A stretch of DNA of 64,000 nucleotides from Carnobacterium_B sp045617425 (GCF_045617425.1 NZ_JAZLIO010000009.1:62001-126000), one strand, 5' to 3'. Numbered from the stretch's first letter, positions 42,780-52,192 are shown. Notes: generated by a model not told the origin, from the sequence alone. Program-made: numbers and translations.

Positions 42780-45011
42780 CGCATCCTGTTTTTCGATTGG
42801 GGCGAAAGCTGCTAATAGGCGTTTGATGCCTTGTTCTTTAAAAGCTATATCAAGTTGAAGATCATTGGCTGCACCGGTAACTTTTACTACTGTACCAACA
42901 CCCCATTTTTTATGAACAGCTTTATCTCCAACATTCCATGCTAATTTATCAGCTCCACTTGATGTTTTGCTAGCTACTGGAGCTTTGTAAACTTGGCTAG
43001 TAGCTCGAGTTGCTTGATTGCGTTGCATAGAACTGGTTGTCGAACGGCTAAATGATGTATTTAGATTTTGTTGATTTCCTAGTTCTAAGACTTCATCCGT
43101 AATTTCATTGATAAAGCGAGAAGCCGAATTACTTTGTGTACGGCCATATAAAACCCTTGAATAAGCATTTGTAATGTATAGTTTTTTCTCTGCACGTGTT
43201 ATCCCAACATAAGCCAGACGACGTTCTTCTTCTAGTTGGTCTTCTTCCATCATCGAACGTGATAAGGGGAAAATACCTTCTTCCAGACCAATCAAGAAAA
43301 CAATCGGAAATTCTAATCCTTTTGCTGCATGAAGCGTCATTAAGGTTACTTCGCTTTGAGGTTCTTCTTCCAAATTATCTAAATCAGAAACCAATGCCAA
43401 ATCCGTTAAGAACGTCAACAATGTTTTATCTTCCGTATTTTCTTTTTCAAATTGTTGAGTTACGGTCAAAAACTCTTGAATATTTTCTAAACGCGTTTCA
43501 GATTCTAGTGTCCGTTCTAATTCTAGTGCCTTTTGGTAGCCACTGCGTTTTAATACTTCTTCCACTAACTCCGTAACAGGTACATATTCTTGCATTTGGC
43601 GCAAATCTTTCATCATGAAGCCAAATCCTTCAAGCTCACTAGCCGCTTTTCCAGTTATCGGTGTAATAGAAACATTTAAAGCAGTTTCCAAAAGAGACCA
43701 GTCGTATTGATTGGAAGAAACTCTCAACTTTTCTATTGTCCCTGGACCAATACCTCGCTTAGGTACATTAACGATCCGCTCAAAGCTCATATTATCATCG
43801 GGATTGGCAATCAATCGAAGATAAGCCAGAACGTCTTTGATTTCTTTACGATCGTAGAACTTGTGTCCTCCGACCATTTTATAAGGAATATTTGATTTTA
43901 ACAAGCTATCCTCAATGACACGCGATTGAGCATTGGTGCGGTAAAGAACTGCAAAATCACCATAATTGTAATTGTTTTCTTTCATTTCTTCTTGTATCTT
44001 AGAAATAACGTAACGTGATTCGTCCCCTTCAGATTGCCCACGGTAATACGTAATTTTTTCGCCATCGTGGTTATCCGTCCACAGTTTTTTAACTTTACGT
44101 TTTGAATTATTTCCGATCACGTCATTGGCCGCTTGTAAAATCAATTTAGTTGAGCGGTAATTTTGTTCTAGTAAAACAGTATTTGCGTCTGGATAATCTT
44201 TTTCAAAGTTCAAGATATTTTCCATATTTGCTCCACGCCATCCATAGATACTTTGGTCAGCATCTCCAACAACACATAAGTTTTTAAATCGATCTGCCAA
44301 CATATTTACTAAAGTATACTGTGCTTCATTTGTATCTTGGTACTCATCCACATGAATGTAGTGAAATTTATTTTGATAGTGCTCTAATGTTTCAGAGCTT
44401 TCTTTGAATAGGCGGATAGTCAACATGATCAAGTCATCAAAATCCACTGATTGGTTGCGGCGTAGTTCTCTTTGGTAATCATCGTAACAATCCGCGACAA
44501 TCTTCTCAAAAAAGCTTGCTGCCGTTTTACGGTAGTCTTCGGGTGTCTGTAACTCATTCTTAGCATTACTGATTTCACCTAAGATTGCTCTAGGGTTGTA
44601 TTTTTTAGGATCAATATTCCGTTCTTTTAAAATCCGTTTCATTAAGGTTTGTTGTTCACCTGGATCACTGATTGTAAATGCACGCGTATAGCCGATACGA
44701 TCAATATCACGACGTAAAATACGGACACACATCGAGTGAAAAGTTGAGACCCAGACATCGTTTCCGCCTTCTTTTAAGAGGCGTGCTACTCGTTCTTTCA
44801 TTTCCTTAGCTGCTTTATTTGTAAATGTAATAGCTAAAATATTCCATGGGTTAACATTCTTTTCTTCAATCAAATAGGCAATACGGTGTGTTAAGACACG
44901 TGTTTTTCCGCTTCCTGCTCCAGCCATAATTAAAAGAGGTCCTTTTGTGCATACAACTGCATCTTTTTGCTTGGGATTCATTCCATTTAATAAGTCATCT
45001 CGTAATACCAA
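42777..45011 (-). CDS. pcrA: ATP-dependent DNA helicase PcrA
   Basis: The 744-aa UvrD/Rep-type helicase acts in repair and plasmid replication. Walker A AGAGSGKT (30-37), VDEYQDTN, DADQSIYGWRG, QNYRST, TLHAAKGLEF and VGITRAEKKLY appear in order, and the C-terminal Tudor-like RNAP-binding module (DKAVHKKWGVGTVV) is intact. A TTG start (45011) with GAGAGGATG upstream gives the expected LLNGMNPKQ N-terminus. The last codons (KQDA-stop) coincide with the repeat border CGCATCCTG. First gene of pcrA-ligA-camS. Confidence 0.96.
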   Translation of the reverse strand: MVLRDDLLNGMNPKQKDAVVCTKGPLLIMAGAGSGKTRVLTHRIAYLIEEKNVNPWNILAITFTNKAAKEMKERVARLLKEGGNDVWVSTFHSMCVRILRRDIDRIGYTRAFTISDPGEQQTLMKRILKERNIDPKKYNPRAILGEISNAKNELQTPEDYRKTAASFFEKIVADCYDDYQRELRRNQSVDFDDLIMLTIRLFKESSETLEHYQNKFHYIHVDEYQDTNEAQYTLVNMLADRFKNLCVVGDADQSIYGWRGANMENILNFEKDYPDANTVLLEQNYRSTKLILQAANDVIGNNSKRKVKKLWTDNHDGEKITYYRGQSEGDESRYVISKIQEEMKENNYNYGDFAVLYRTNAQSRVIEDSLLKSNIPYKMVGGHKFYDRKEIKDVLAYLRLIANPDDNMSFERIVNVPKRGIGPGTIEKLRVSSNQYDWSLLETALNVSITPITGKAASELEGFGFMMKDLRQMQEYVPVTELVEEVLKRSGYQKALELERTLESETRLENIQEFLTVTQQFEKENTEDKTLLTFLTDLALVSDLDNLEEEPQSEVTLMTLHAAKGLEFPIVFLIGLEEGIFPLSRSMMEEDQLEEERRLAYVGITRAEKKLYITNAYSRVLYGRTQSNSASRFINEITDEVLELGNQQNLNTSFSRSTTSSMQRNQATRATSQVYKAPVASKTSSGADKLAWNVGDKAVHKKWGVGTVVKVTGAANDLQLDIAFKEQGIKRLLAAFAPIEKQDA

Positions 45012-45184
45012 TTTATTTACATCCTCTCTTCTTATAACATCCTATTTCAAATAAAAAAATAGGATTTGGACTTCACCAGTCTAGCAAAAACTTTTAAAGT
45101 TTTGCATAATTTCTCAAGAATAATTTTACCACAAATAAAGCCTCTCCGAGTAGTAAATGAACAGTTTCAAATGAAGAAAGTAAA

Positions 45185-45223
45185 AAAGAAAAAAGACTCC
45201 TAGAAAAAGAATCTTTTTTCTTT
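45185..45223 (-). terminator. Intrinsic terminator of the GntR gene
   Basis: AAAGAAAAAAGA and TCTTTTTTCTTT pair around a CTCCTAG...AAGAA loop, about 30 bp beyond the stop. Confidence 0.7.
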
Positions 45224-45250
45224 TAACCTTTTTTTTAATTGCAGTAGTTC

Positions 45251-45901
45251 CTAGATCCCCTGTATCGCAATTAGACTCAGCTGATTGATCAAGATCCGTA
45301 CTTCTTTTCTTGCTAAAGCGTAATCATTCTGTTTCAAAAAAATCAAGATCTGATTAAAATGTTTTATTCTCGTTGGTTGGCTTATCTGCAGAAAACCTTG
45401 AATCTCTTGATCTGCTTGTCCGTTGATACTCCTAAATGTATCTAAAAATAGAGACGTTGTATAAGTATTTTTAGCATAATGATAAAAACTGGTCCAATAG
45501 TCAAATTCGATATCTGAAAAGACTTCAATTTCTTTTACATGCGTTACTCTTTTTAATTGTTCCATTATCGTTTCAAGAGCATCTGTATTAAATTGAATTT
45601 CTTTAATTTGTAAAAAATGCAGATAATCAATTGATAGGAGTTCCATAAACTCTAATCGTTCATGAAATCCTTGCAACGAAATCTGATTTTCACGAATTCG
45701 TATACCTTTATTTTGTTCAATAACTATGTACCCTTCTTCTTCTAACTTCAGAAAAGCTTGTCGAATCGGAGTCCGACTAATGCCTAATTTTTTAGATAAT
45801 CCATTTTCTGTTATGTGTGTTTGAGGTAACCATTGCTTGGTTAATATTTGCTCCTTACTATATTGGTAAGCTGCCTCTACTAATTTTTTTGGTTTAGACA
45901 T
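45251..45901 (-). CDS. GntR/FadR-subfamily transcriptional regulator
   Basis: ATG 45901 (GGCAGGTGAG upstream) gives 216 aa. The N-terminal winged helix includes ITENGLSKKLGISRTPIRQAF and LEEEGYIVIEQNKG; the C-terminal all-helical FCD-type effector domain follows (ELLSIDYLHFL onward). The target is probably a nearby metabolic or transport gene such as the EamA exporter upstream, but the signal is unknown. Monocistronic. Confidence 0.88.
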   Translation of the reverse strand: MSKPKKLVEAAYQYSKEQILTKQWLPQTHITENGLSKKLGISRTPIRQAFLKLEEEGYIVIEQNKGIRIRENQISLQGFHERLEFMELLSIDYLHFLQIKEIQFNTDALETIMEQLKRVTHVKEIEVFSDIEFDYWTSFYHYAKNTYTTSLFLDTFRSINGQADQEIQGFLQISQPTRIKHFNQILIFLKQNDYALARKEVRILINQLSLIAIQGI

Positions 45902-46187
45902 CTTACTCACCTGCCTATTTTTTTATTGTCATTTTTTTGTCTACACAGAAAAATTAGTCTTTTTGTAAATTTTACTCCTGTACCAATTATAAGATTTATC
46001 TTATCTAACTTCAAGTATTCTTCTATACCTTTATGTATTCAATCTATTCTGAGTGTTTAAGATAAAATTTACTTAACCACTACCAAATATTTACATAGAA
46101 TTTATACAAAGACGATATAATGTATTTGTACCAAGCAGAAACTATTTTCTTTACTTTTTTTGATAATTGTAAAGATCCCCCATCCTG
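45902..46187. other. Intergenic region between GntR and EamA genes
   Basis: No ORF. A TATAAT occurs on the plus strand at 46116-46121 without a convincing -35. If active it would give a short transcript ending at the palindrome at 46188-46211, a weak small-RNA candidate. Confidence 0.3.
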
Positions 46188-46211
46188 AGGTCCGCTTTTT
46201 AAAGCGGACCT
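46188..46211. terminator. Palindromic hairpin AGGTCCGC...GCGGACCT
   Basis: AGGTCCGCTTT and AAAGCGGACCT are exactly complementary. The U tract is weak on both sides. Confidence 0.55.
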
Positions 46212-46231
46212 TCAATTATTGAAGACCACAT

Positions 46232-46256
46232 AAAAGACAAATTCTCTTTTGTCTTT
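46232..46256 (-). terminator. Intrinsic terminator at the end of the EamA gene
   Basis: AAAAGACAA and TTTGTCTTTT pair around ATTCTC, touching the stop codon at 46257. Confidence 0.75.
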
Positions 46257-47156
46257 TTATTTTATTTTCTCCTCTAGTGTTATAGGAATCTTTTTAGGCC
46301 ATTTTAGTCCTCCGATGAATGTTGAACTTAATATCAACGCGCCACCGATAATTTGAATAACACTCATTGCTTCTCCCAAGAATAGTGCTGACATCACTAC
46401 TGCAGCAACTGGGTCAATATAACTCAACAAAGCAATTGTTTGGCTCTTTAATTTTTGCATCGCAGAAAAATACAATACATAAGCTAATCCAGTATGTATG
46501 ATTCCTAAAACGATAAGATAAGGAACTGACGTAATCGTTATCCCAGCTACATCGAAACCCTGTGTAAATAGGACATAAGGAGCAAGTATCACAGAAGCAA
46601 CCATTAGCTGAATCATTGTGCTCTCTAGACTAGTTAAATCTTTTATAAATTTATTTAACATCATCACACTTGCATATAAAACAGCTGCACCTAATCCATA
46701 AATGATCCCAATCGAATGTATGTGACCGATACTTGATTGATTGCCTGTCCCTACGACTAAAAACATGCCGATCATAGCCACCAAAATGCTCCCTGCTTTA
46801 TTTAACATCAATTTTTCTTTCAGTAAAAAAGGAGAAACAACCATCACGATTACCGGAGCAAAATAATAGCTCAACGTAGCATTGGCAATTGTTGTGTAGT
46901 TATAAGCCTCAAATAATAAAATCCAGTTTAAACCAATAGCTGTTCCAGAAAAAAACAATACAACTGCATTCCTTTTTAACGACCCATACGAAACTTTTTT
47001 TCTTTTAAAGAGCATAAAAGTCAACAAGAATAAACTACCTAATACCCCACGATAAAGAGCAATTTCACTTGAAGTCAGATTAATATTCTTGACCATCAAC
47101 CCAATTGATCCAAATAGCAGCATTGCTACCACAACTTTTGCCTTTTCTATTCCCAT
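46257..47156 (-). CDS. EamA-type drug/metabolite (DMT) exporter
   Basis: The 299-aa membrane protein has ten predicted helices in two EamA repeats. It carries the typical LYRGVLGSLFLL, NWILLFEAYNYTTIANATL and, in the second half, GIIHTGLAYVLYFSAMQKL blocks. It exports or exchanges small metabolites or amino acids; the substrate is unknown. The start follows AGGAGGGTGGGAA. Monocistronic, downstream of purK-purB. Confidence 0.92.
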   Translation of the reverse strand: MGIEKAKVVVAMLLFGSIGLMVKNINLTSSEIALYRGVLGSLFLLTFMLFKRKKVSYGSLKRNAVVLFFSGTAIGLNWILLFEAYNYTTIANATLSYYFAPVIVMVVSPFLLKEKLMLNKAGSILVAMIGMFLVVGTGNQSSIGHIHSIGIIYGLGAAVLYASVMMLNKFIKDLTSLESTMIQLMVASVILAPYVLFTQGFDVAGITITSVPYLIVLGIIHTGLAYVLYFSAMQKLKSQTIALLSYIDPVAAVVMSALFLGEAMSVIQIIGGALILSSTFIGGLKWPKKIPITLEEKIK

Positions 47157-47228
47157 TTCCCACCCTCCTAAGTCTTTTTTTATCCGTTTTCATGTCGCCA
47201 TTTATCTTAAAAAATGATGATAAAAAAA

Positions 47229-47252
47229 CATAGGAAAAATAAAAATTCCTAT
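47229..47252 (-). terminator. Intrinsic terminator of the pur operon
   Basis: CATAGGAA and TTCCTATG pair; on the minus strand the stem is followed by TTTTTTTATC. About 50 bp beyond the purB stop. Confidence 0.65.
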
Positions 47253-47303
47253 GCTTTTATACTTTAGTTAGTAGTCATATTACGCTTATTTTTACATGCA
47301 GAG

Positions 47304-48602
47304 TTATTCACCTAAACCAACTCTTTGGAAAATTTCATCTACGTTTCTTAAATGATAGTTGTAGTCAAAAGCATCATCTAGGTCTTCAGTCGTCAATACA
47401 GACATGATTTTTTCGTCTTCTTCAAGTAATGGACGGAATAATACTTGTTCGTCCCAAGCGATAGCTGTTTTCGGTTGGATCAAATCATAAGCAGCTTCAC
47501 GACTCATGCCATTATCAATCAATTTAAGCAATACACGTTGGCTGTAAATCAATCCAAATGTTGCATCCATATTGCGTTTCATATTATCTGGAAAAACCGT
47601 TAATTTTTCAACAATTGTTCCAAAACGATTTAACATGTAATTTAATAAGATAGTTGAATCTGGAAGAATGATACGTTCAGCAGATGAATGAGAGATATCA
47701 CGTTCATGCCATAGAGTAACATTTTCATAGGCTGTTACCATATGTCCTCTAATGACACGTGCTAATCCCGTTACATTTTCAGAACCAATAGGATTGCGCT
47801 TATGAGGCATAGCTGATGATCCTTTTTGGCCTTTTGCAAAAAACTCTTCAACTTCGCGCGTTTCAGATTTTTGCAATCCACGGATTTCTGTTGAAAATTT
47901 TTCAACACTTGTAGCAATTAAAGACATTGTAGCTACGTATTCAGCATGTAAATCACGTGGCAGAACTTGAGTTGAGATCTCTTGTGCCCTTGTACCTAGC
48001 TTTTCACAGACATACTTTTCCACAAAAGTCGGGACATTAGCAAATGTTCCAACTGCTCCGCTTATTTTTCCGGCTTCAACGCCTTTTGCTGCATGTTCAA
48101 AACGCTCAATGTTACGTTTCATTTCTGAATACCAAAGAGCTAATTTCAACCCAAAAGTAGTCGGTTCAGCATGCACACCATGAGTACGGCCCATCATAAC
48201 TGTATATTTATGTTCTTTAGCTTTTTCACCAATAATTTCTAAAAACTTTTGTAAATCTTGACGTAATACATCATTGACTTGTTTCAATTGGTACCCATAA
48301 GCAGTATCAACAACATCGGTACTTGTTAAACCATAATGGACCCATTTGCGTTCTTCTCCTAATGATTCAGATACTGCGCGTGTAAAAGCCACCACGTCAT
48401 GTCTGGTTTCTTTTTCGATTTCTAAAATACGCTCAACTTCAAACGAAGCATTTGCACGAATCTTTTCCACATCTTCTTTAGGGATCTCTCCTAATTCAAC
48501 CCAAGCTTCAGCAGCCAATATTTCGACTTCTAACCAAGTATTGTAACGATTTTCATCGGACCAAATGGCCGCCATTTCAGGTCTTGTGTAACGCTCTATC
48601 AT
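47304..48602 (-). CDS. purB: Adenylosuccinate lyase
   Basis: The 432-aa enzyme splits SAICAR and adenylosuccinate in purine synthesis. The fumarase-superfamily signature SSAMPHKRNPIGSEN, the TSTDVVDTA and RTHGVHAEPT blocks and the catalytic His are present. It lies 15 bp after purK in a two-gene operon; the start follows AGGGAG. Confidence 0.96.
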   Translation of the reverse strand: MIERYTRPEMAAIWSDENRYNTWLEVEILAAEAWVELGEIPKEDVEKIRANASFEVERILEIEKETRHDVVAFTRAVSESLGEERKWVHYGLTSTDVVDTAYGYQLKQVNDVLRQDLQKFLEIIGEKAKEHKYTVMMGRTHGVHAEPTTFGLKLALWYSEMKRNIERFEHAAKGVEAGKISGAVGTFANVPTFVEKYVCEKLGTRAQEISTQVLPRDLHAEYVATMSLIATSVEKFSTEIRGLQKSETREVEEFFAKGQKGSSAMPHKRNPIGSENVTGLARVIRGHMVTAYENVTLWHERDISHSSAERIILPDSTILLNYMLNRFGTIVEKLTVFPDNMKRNMDATFGLIYSQRVLLKLIDNGMSREAAYDLIQPKTAIAWDEQVLFRPLLEEDEKIMSVLTTEDLDDAFDYNYHLRNVDEIFQRVGLGE

Positions 48603-48617
48603 AATTATCTTAACTCC

Positions 48618-49748
48618 CTATTTCCAGATTCCTGTATCCGCAATTGTGGACAGTGTTTTTTCGATATCTTTTGTTGCTACTGTAATATGACCTATCTTTT
48701 GACCTTTTTCTGGGTTTTCTTTGCCATAATAATAAAAGTTCCAATCCGGTTTTAATTGGATTTGAACATTTGCTGCTGCTTCATGCTCACTTAAAATAGT
48801 CACCATGACTGTTGGAGTAATCAGTTCAACTTCCGGTAAAGGCCATCCACAAATTGCACGAATATGCGCATCATATTGAGACATAGAACAGGCTTCAATA
48901 CTGTAATTTCCTGAGTGATGAGGTCTTGGAATCACTTCATTTACATAAAGTGTACCACTGGAAGTGATAAACAGTTCAATTCCTAACACTCCTATCAGCT
49001 CAAATTTTTCAGCAACAGCCCTAGCAATGCGTTTTATTTCTTCTTCAACATACTGATCAACTCGAGCTGGAACTATACATTCCTGTAAAATTGAATTCCA
49101 ATGGATATTTTCTGATACTGGAAAAACAACTACTTCATTAGCTTGGTTCCGTGCAACCATGACAGATAATTCCCGCTCAAATGGTATCCAAGCCTCCATT
49201 ACACACGTACCCATTTTCAATAAATAAGCTGCTTTTGAAATATCTTCTTCACTTTGAAGAACAAAACGATCTTTTACATTATGTCGTTCACTGATGGTCT
49301 TCAACACACAAGGAAATCCAATCCCGTCTATAGCTTCTTTAATATCCTCTACTGTAACAATCGTGGCATATGGAGCCAAATTGATATTACTGGCTTCTAG
49401 ATATGCTTTTTCTAATAATCGATCTTGAGTAATGGATAGTAAATCAGCACCTTGTGGAACAGATACTGCTTTTTTCATTTTTATTATTGAATGTGCCTCA
49501 ATATTATCACACTCATATGTGACAACATCACATTTCATTGCAAAATCCATCAACGCCTCTTGATTATCAAATGGAGCAATTATTTGCCAATCTGCAACCT
49601 GAGCTGCTGGACAACCTTTTCCAGGATCCAATACACCTATCCGATAGCCCATTTTTTTAGCAGATAAAGCCAGCATGCGTGCTATTTCTCCGCCACCAAT
49701 GATTCCAATCATTTTCCCTGGACTAATTAGATTAGACAAAACTATCAC
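48618..49748 (-). CDS. purK: N5-carboxyaminoimidazole ribonucleotide synthase
   Basis: The 376-aa ATP-grasp enzyme makes N5-CAIR from AIR and bicarbonate. GIIGGGEIARMLA at the N-terminus, TYECDNIE, FPCVLKT, and NEVIPRPHHSGNYSIEAC are diagnostic. GTG 49748 is only 2 bp from its RBS (AGAAGG), so TTG at 49739 (S-N-L-I-S-P next) may be the real start. The catalytic partner PurE is not in the window, so it must be encoded elsewhere. Confidence 0.92.
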   Translation of the reverse strand: MIVLSNLISPGKMIGIIGGGEIARMLALSAKKMGYRIGVLDPGKGCPAAQVADWQIIAPFDNQEALMDFAMKCDVVTYECDNIEAHSIIKMKKAVSVPQGADLLSITQDRLLEKAYLEASNINLAPYATIVTVEDIKEAIDGIGFPCVLKTISERHNVKDRFVLQSEEDISKAAYLLKMGTCVMEAWIPFERELSVMVARNQANEVVVFPVSENIHWNSILQECIVPARVDQYVEEEIKRIARAVAEKFELIGVLGIELFITSSGTLYVNEVIPRPHHSGNYSIEACSMSQYDAHIRAICGWPLPEVELITPTVMVTILSEHEAAANVQIQLKPDWNFYYYGKENPEKGQKIGHITVATKDIEKTLSTIADTGIWK

Positions 49749-49881
49749 TACCTTCTAAAACAATTTATATTACTTTTCATCTTCTCATTTCTAGTTTATC
49801 AGTTATTTTGGCATCTGTCATTGACAACCTTTTAAAAATTGGTTCTCTGTTCAACAAACAATTTAATACAGCTTTTTACTT

Positions 49882-50439
49882 CTATTTATTCTCTTCGTTT
49901 CTAATTTCTTTACGGCGTTTTTTTACTTTTTTAGTCCAAAATCCACCATTGATATACTTAGGTTCATAAGAGATAATAAACGTTTTAGGTTCAATTTCGC
50001 TAATTTGTTTATACAGTTTGCGTTCCGTTTTTCTAGGAGTCAAAATTTCTAAAACCATTCGATCACCTTCACGGCCAAATGCAAGACTTGTTGTCACTCC
50101 GTATCCTAAATTACGTAATTCTTCAGGCATTTTGGTTTCCAAATCTGGAACAATTGCAGTAACCATAATATAGCCAAGAGCTAAAAATTCCTCAATCTTA
50201 ATTCCAAGAGCAATACCAACTCCGTATCCTAAAGCATAAACAGCCAAATTAAGGTAGTTATCTAAACTATCCAACACTAACCCTAAACCGACAACATAAA
50301 TGGTCACCTCAACCATTGAAACGAGTGAGGCTGCTAAGCGATAGCTTTTCATGGTCAACATAAAACGGATCGTGTTCAAAGAGATGTAAACAACGTTAAT
50401 GACAAATATTAATAGTAAAAAAGATAAATCTATTTCCAT
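49882..50439 (-). CDS. UPF0316/DUF2179 membrane protein
   Basis: ATG 50439 (GGAGAGAAAAAA upstream) gives 185 aa. Three TM helices (about 5-22, 35-52, 60-78) precede a soluble DUF2179 domain (about 95-170, VLEILTPRKTERKLYKQISEIEP), which occurs in c-di-AMP-linked and other small-molecule-sensing membrane proteins. Related proteins have unknown function. The basic tail KKVKKRRKEIRNEENK is cytosolic. Monocistronic, upstream of purK. Confidence 0.87.
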   Translation of the reverse strand: MEIDLSFLLLIFVINVVYISLNTIRFMLTMKSYRLAASLVSMVEVTIYVVGLGLVLDSLDNYLNLAVYALGYGVGIALGIKIEEFLALGYIMVTAIVPDLETKMPEELRNLGYGVTTSLAFGREGDRMVLEILTPRKTERKLYKQISEIEPKTFIISYEPKYINGGFWTKKVKKRRKEIRNEENK

Positions 50440-50544
50440 TTTTTTCTCTCCTGACTGATTGGTAAACATTTTATTCTTCTATAAGGTTATCAAAATTTCT
50501 TTAAATAGCAAGGAAAATAACTATAAATCAAGACCTTAAACAAA

Positions 50545-50587
50545 GGAGCTGAACTAAAAGCTATCTTTTAGCTTTTAGTTCAGCTCC
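50545..50587. terminator. Intrinsic terminator after xpt
   Basis: GGAGCTGAACTAAAAGCTA and TAGCTTTTAGTTCAGCTCC form a perfect 19-bp stem with a 5-bp loop, about 27 bp beyond the xpt stop. Confidence 0.85.
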
Positions 50588-50614
50588 TCCTTATTCATTA
50601 TTCACGCATACAAT

Positions 50615-51190
50615 TTATTCCTCTACAAATTTTACTTGTCCTTCTTCGAAAGCACGAATACGGGCTAACGAATAAACCTCATAATTTTCTTCTTCGAGCA
50701 ATTGGCGACCAACCTGAAAGGATTTTTCAATGACGATACCAACACCAACAACCGTTGCTTGTGCTTCTTGACATATTTTTATTAATCCTTTAGCTGCTTG
50801 TCCATTAGCTAAAAAATCATCAATTAATAATATTCGATCTGTCTTTTCTAGAAATTTTTTAGAAATAACAATCGTGCTCGTTGATTTTTTAGTAAACGAA
50901 TACACATCTGTAGAGTACAAATCATCTGTTAAAGTTAAACTTTTTTGCTTACGTGCAAACACTACCGGAACTCCTAAAGCTAACCCTGCGAACACAGCGG
51001 GTGCAATACCTGAGGATTCAATCGTTACTATTCTTGTAATCCCCTTATTCGCATAATGTTTAGCAAATTCATTTCCTATAGATTGCATAAGTTTAGGATC
51101 AATTTGATGGTTTAAAAAATTATCTACTTTTAAAACTTCTCCTCCTAAAACATTACCATCTCTTAAAATACGTTCTTCTAGTTCTTTCAT
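50615..51190 (-). CDS. xpt: Xanthine phosphoribosyltransferase
   Basis: The 191-aa purine salvage enzyme converts xanthine and PRPP to XMP. The start MKELEERILRDGNVLGGEVL, IESSGIAPA and the PRPP-binding RILLIDDFLANGQA (about 119-132) are diagnostic. The partner permease pbuX usually follows xpt but is absent here. Expression appears to pass a leader terminator (51233-51278). Confidence 0.95.
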   Translation of the reverse strand: MKELEERILRDGNVLGGEVLKVDNFLNHQIDPKLMQSIGNEFAKHYANKGITRIVTIESSGIAPAVFAGLALGVPVVFARKQKSLTLTDDLYSTDVYSFTKKSTSTIVISKKFLEKTDRILLIDDFLANGQAAKGLIKICQEAQATVVGVGIVIEKSFQVGRQLLEEENYEVYSLARIRAFEEGQVKFVEE

Positions 51191-51232
51191 GAGACCCAGC
51201 CTTTCTTTTCATAAATAGTTTTAGGGCAGAAT

Positions 51233-51278
51233 AAAAAAAGCTTTCTCGTTGCTTATGGGTTCATAAGCGTTGAAAAAG
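51233..51278 (-). terminator. Leader terminator between the xpt promoter and start codon
   Basis: On the minus strand GCTTATG-AACC-CATAAGC forms a strong stem with CTTTTTC/GAGAAAG flanking pairs, followed by CTTTTTTTATT. It lies about 45 bp upstream of the xpt start, inside the predicted leader, so it should limit transcription into xpt. Confidence 0.6.
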
Positions 51279-51305
51279 ACTCGAAATAGTCATCCATTCA
51301 CTTTG

Positions 51306-51334
51306 AATATACGCTTTTTCAAGTAAAAGGTCAA
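51306..51334 (-). promoter_or_regulatory. xpt promoter
   Basis: TTGACC (51329-51334) and TATATT (51306-51311) are exactly 17 bp apart. Transcription would start near 51298, leaving only about 20 nt before the terminator hairpin. No purine-riboswitch aptamer signature is seen. Confidence 0.65.
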
Positions 51335-51510
51335 TCATTTTTAAATCATAACTGTTATACAGCATAAAAAACACGAACAATCTTACCTTCCTGTCTTTGT
51401 AAAATCTGTTATTTAATAGTCATTTTTATTGAATACTCATAAATTAAGCTAGAATTTATAAAGAGATTGTTATACTATTAAACTAAAACGATTTAAGAAA
51501 GGAGTTTTGC

Positions 51511-52170
51511 ATGGGTAATAAAAGTTTACTAGAACTTATTAAACAGTATTGGTATCTAGGCATTTTATTTGTCATTCTAATAGTAGTACTCGTTATTGGA
51601 ACAAACCAAGAAAAACCATGGTCAAAAAGTTTGGCGAATACTGAAACGACATCATCTACTGCAGAAGAAGTTGAGTCTGCTATTGTAGAATCTGAAGTCA
51701 GCTCTATTGTATCTGAAGATAAAAATAATGTTTCTCGAAAAGAATCAAAACTATTTTACTTAAGCGATCATCAGCCGGCCATTGAAGGACTGGACGAGAC
51801 TGCTGAAAGTGAACCAGAAGAAGTTGAAGAAGACGAAGATTCCAGTGTTGAGTATGAAAGTATTGAACCAACTGAATCAAGTAGCTACACCCCTACATAT
51901 TCTAATGATACTTACTCTAAACCTAAAAGCTCAAGCTCTTCATCAAAAGATAGTTATTCTAAACCAACTACTCCTAAACAACCTGTTAAAAATCCAGAAC
52001 CTGAGACAAATGAACCAGATTCTATTCAGGAATCAGATGCAGAACCTGTAGAAACACCAGAACTTGATTCAGAAATACCGGAAGACCCTTCTTCTGTTCC
52101 AGAAATAATTGAGTCAAACACACCAGCAGAGGAAATCCCTTCAATTGACTCTTCCATTAGCGAAGAATAG
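51511..52170 (+). CDS. Membrane-anchored Ser/Pro/Glu-rich unknown protein
   Basis: ATG 51511 follows AAGGAG. One TM helix (about 15-33) precedes about 180 residues of disordered, acidic extracellular sequence, with Ser runs (SSSSSSKDSYSKP), Thr/Pro repeats and EPE-type elements and no globular domain. It looks like a membrane-tethered spacer or wall-spanning protein. No family recognised. Divergent from xpt. Confidence 0.65.
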   Translation: MGNKSLLELIKQYWYLGILFVILIVVLVIGTNQEKPWSKSLANTETTSSTAEEVESAIVESEVSSIVSEDKNNVSRKESKLFYLSDHQPAIEGLDETAESEPEEVEEDEDSSVEYESIEPTESSSYTPTYSNDTYSKPKSSSSSSKDSYSKPTTPKQPVKNPEPETNEPDSIQESDAEPVETPELDSEIPEDPSSVPEIIESNTPAEEIPSIDSSISEE

Positions 52171-52192
52171 AAAAAAAATTTACAACATAACG

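Noticed and set aside
43196..43576. Plus-strand ORF of 126 codons
   Set aside because: It lies opposite pcrA, which has complete helicase motifs; no RBS or family.
46116..46211. Small RNA between GntR and EamA genes
   Set aside because: TATAAT is present but lacks a -35 at proper spacing and the end hairpin has a poor U tract; not enough support.
51279..51320. Antiterminator arm pairing with the xpt terminator
   Set aside because: The complementary GAAAAAGCG lies in the promoter spacer, upstream of the predicted transcription start, so it would not be in the RNA.
51190..51510. Purine riboswitch upstream of xpt
   Set aside because: The mapped promoter leaves a leader of about 108 nt with none of the conserved aptamer loops.
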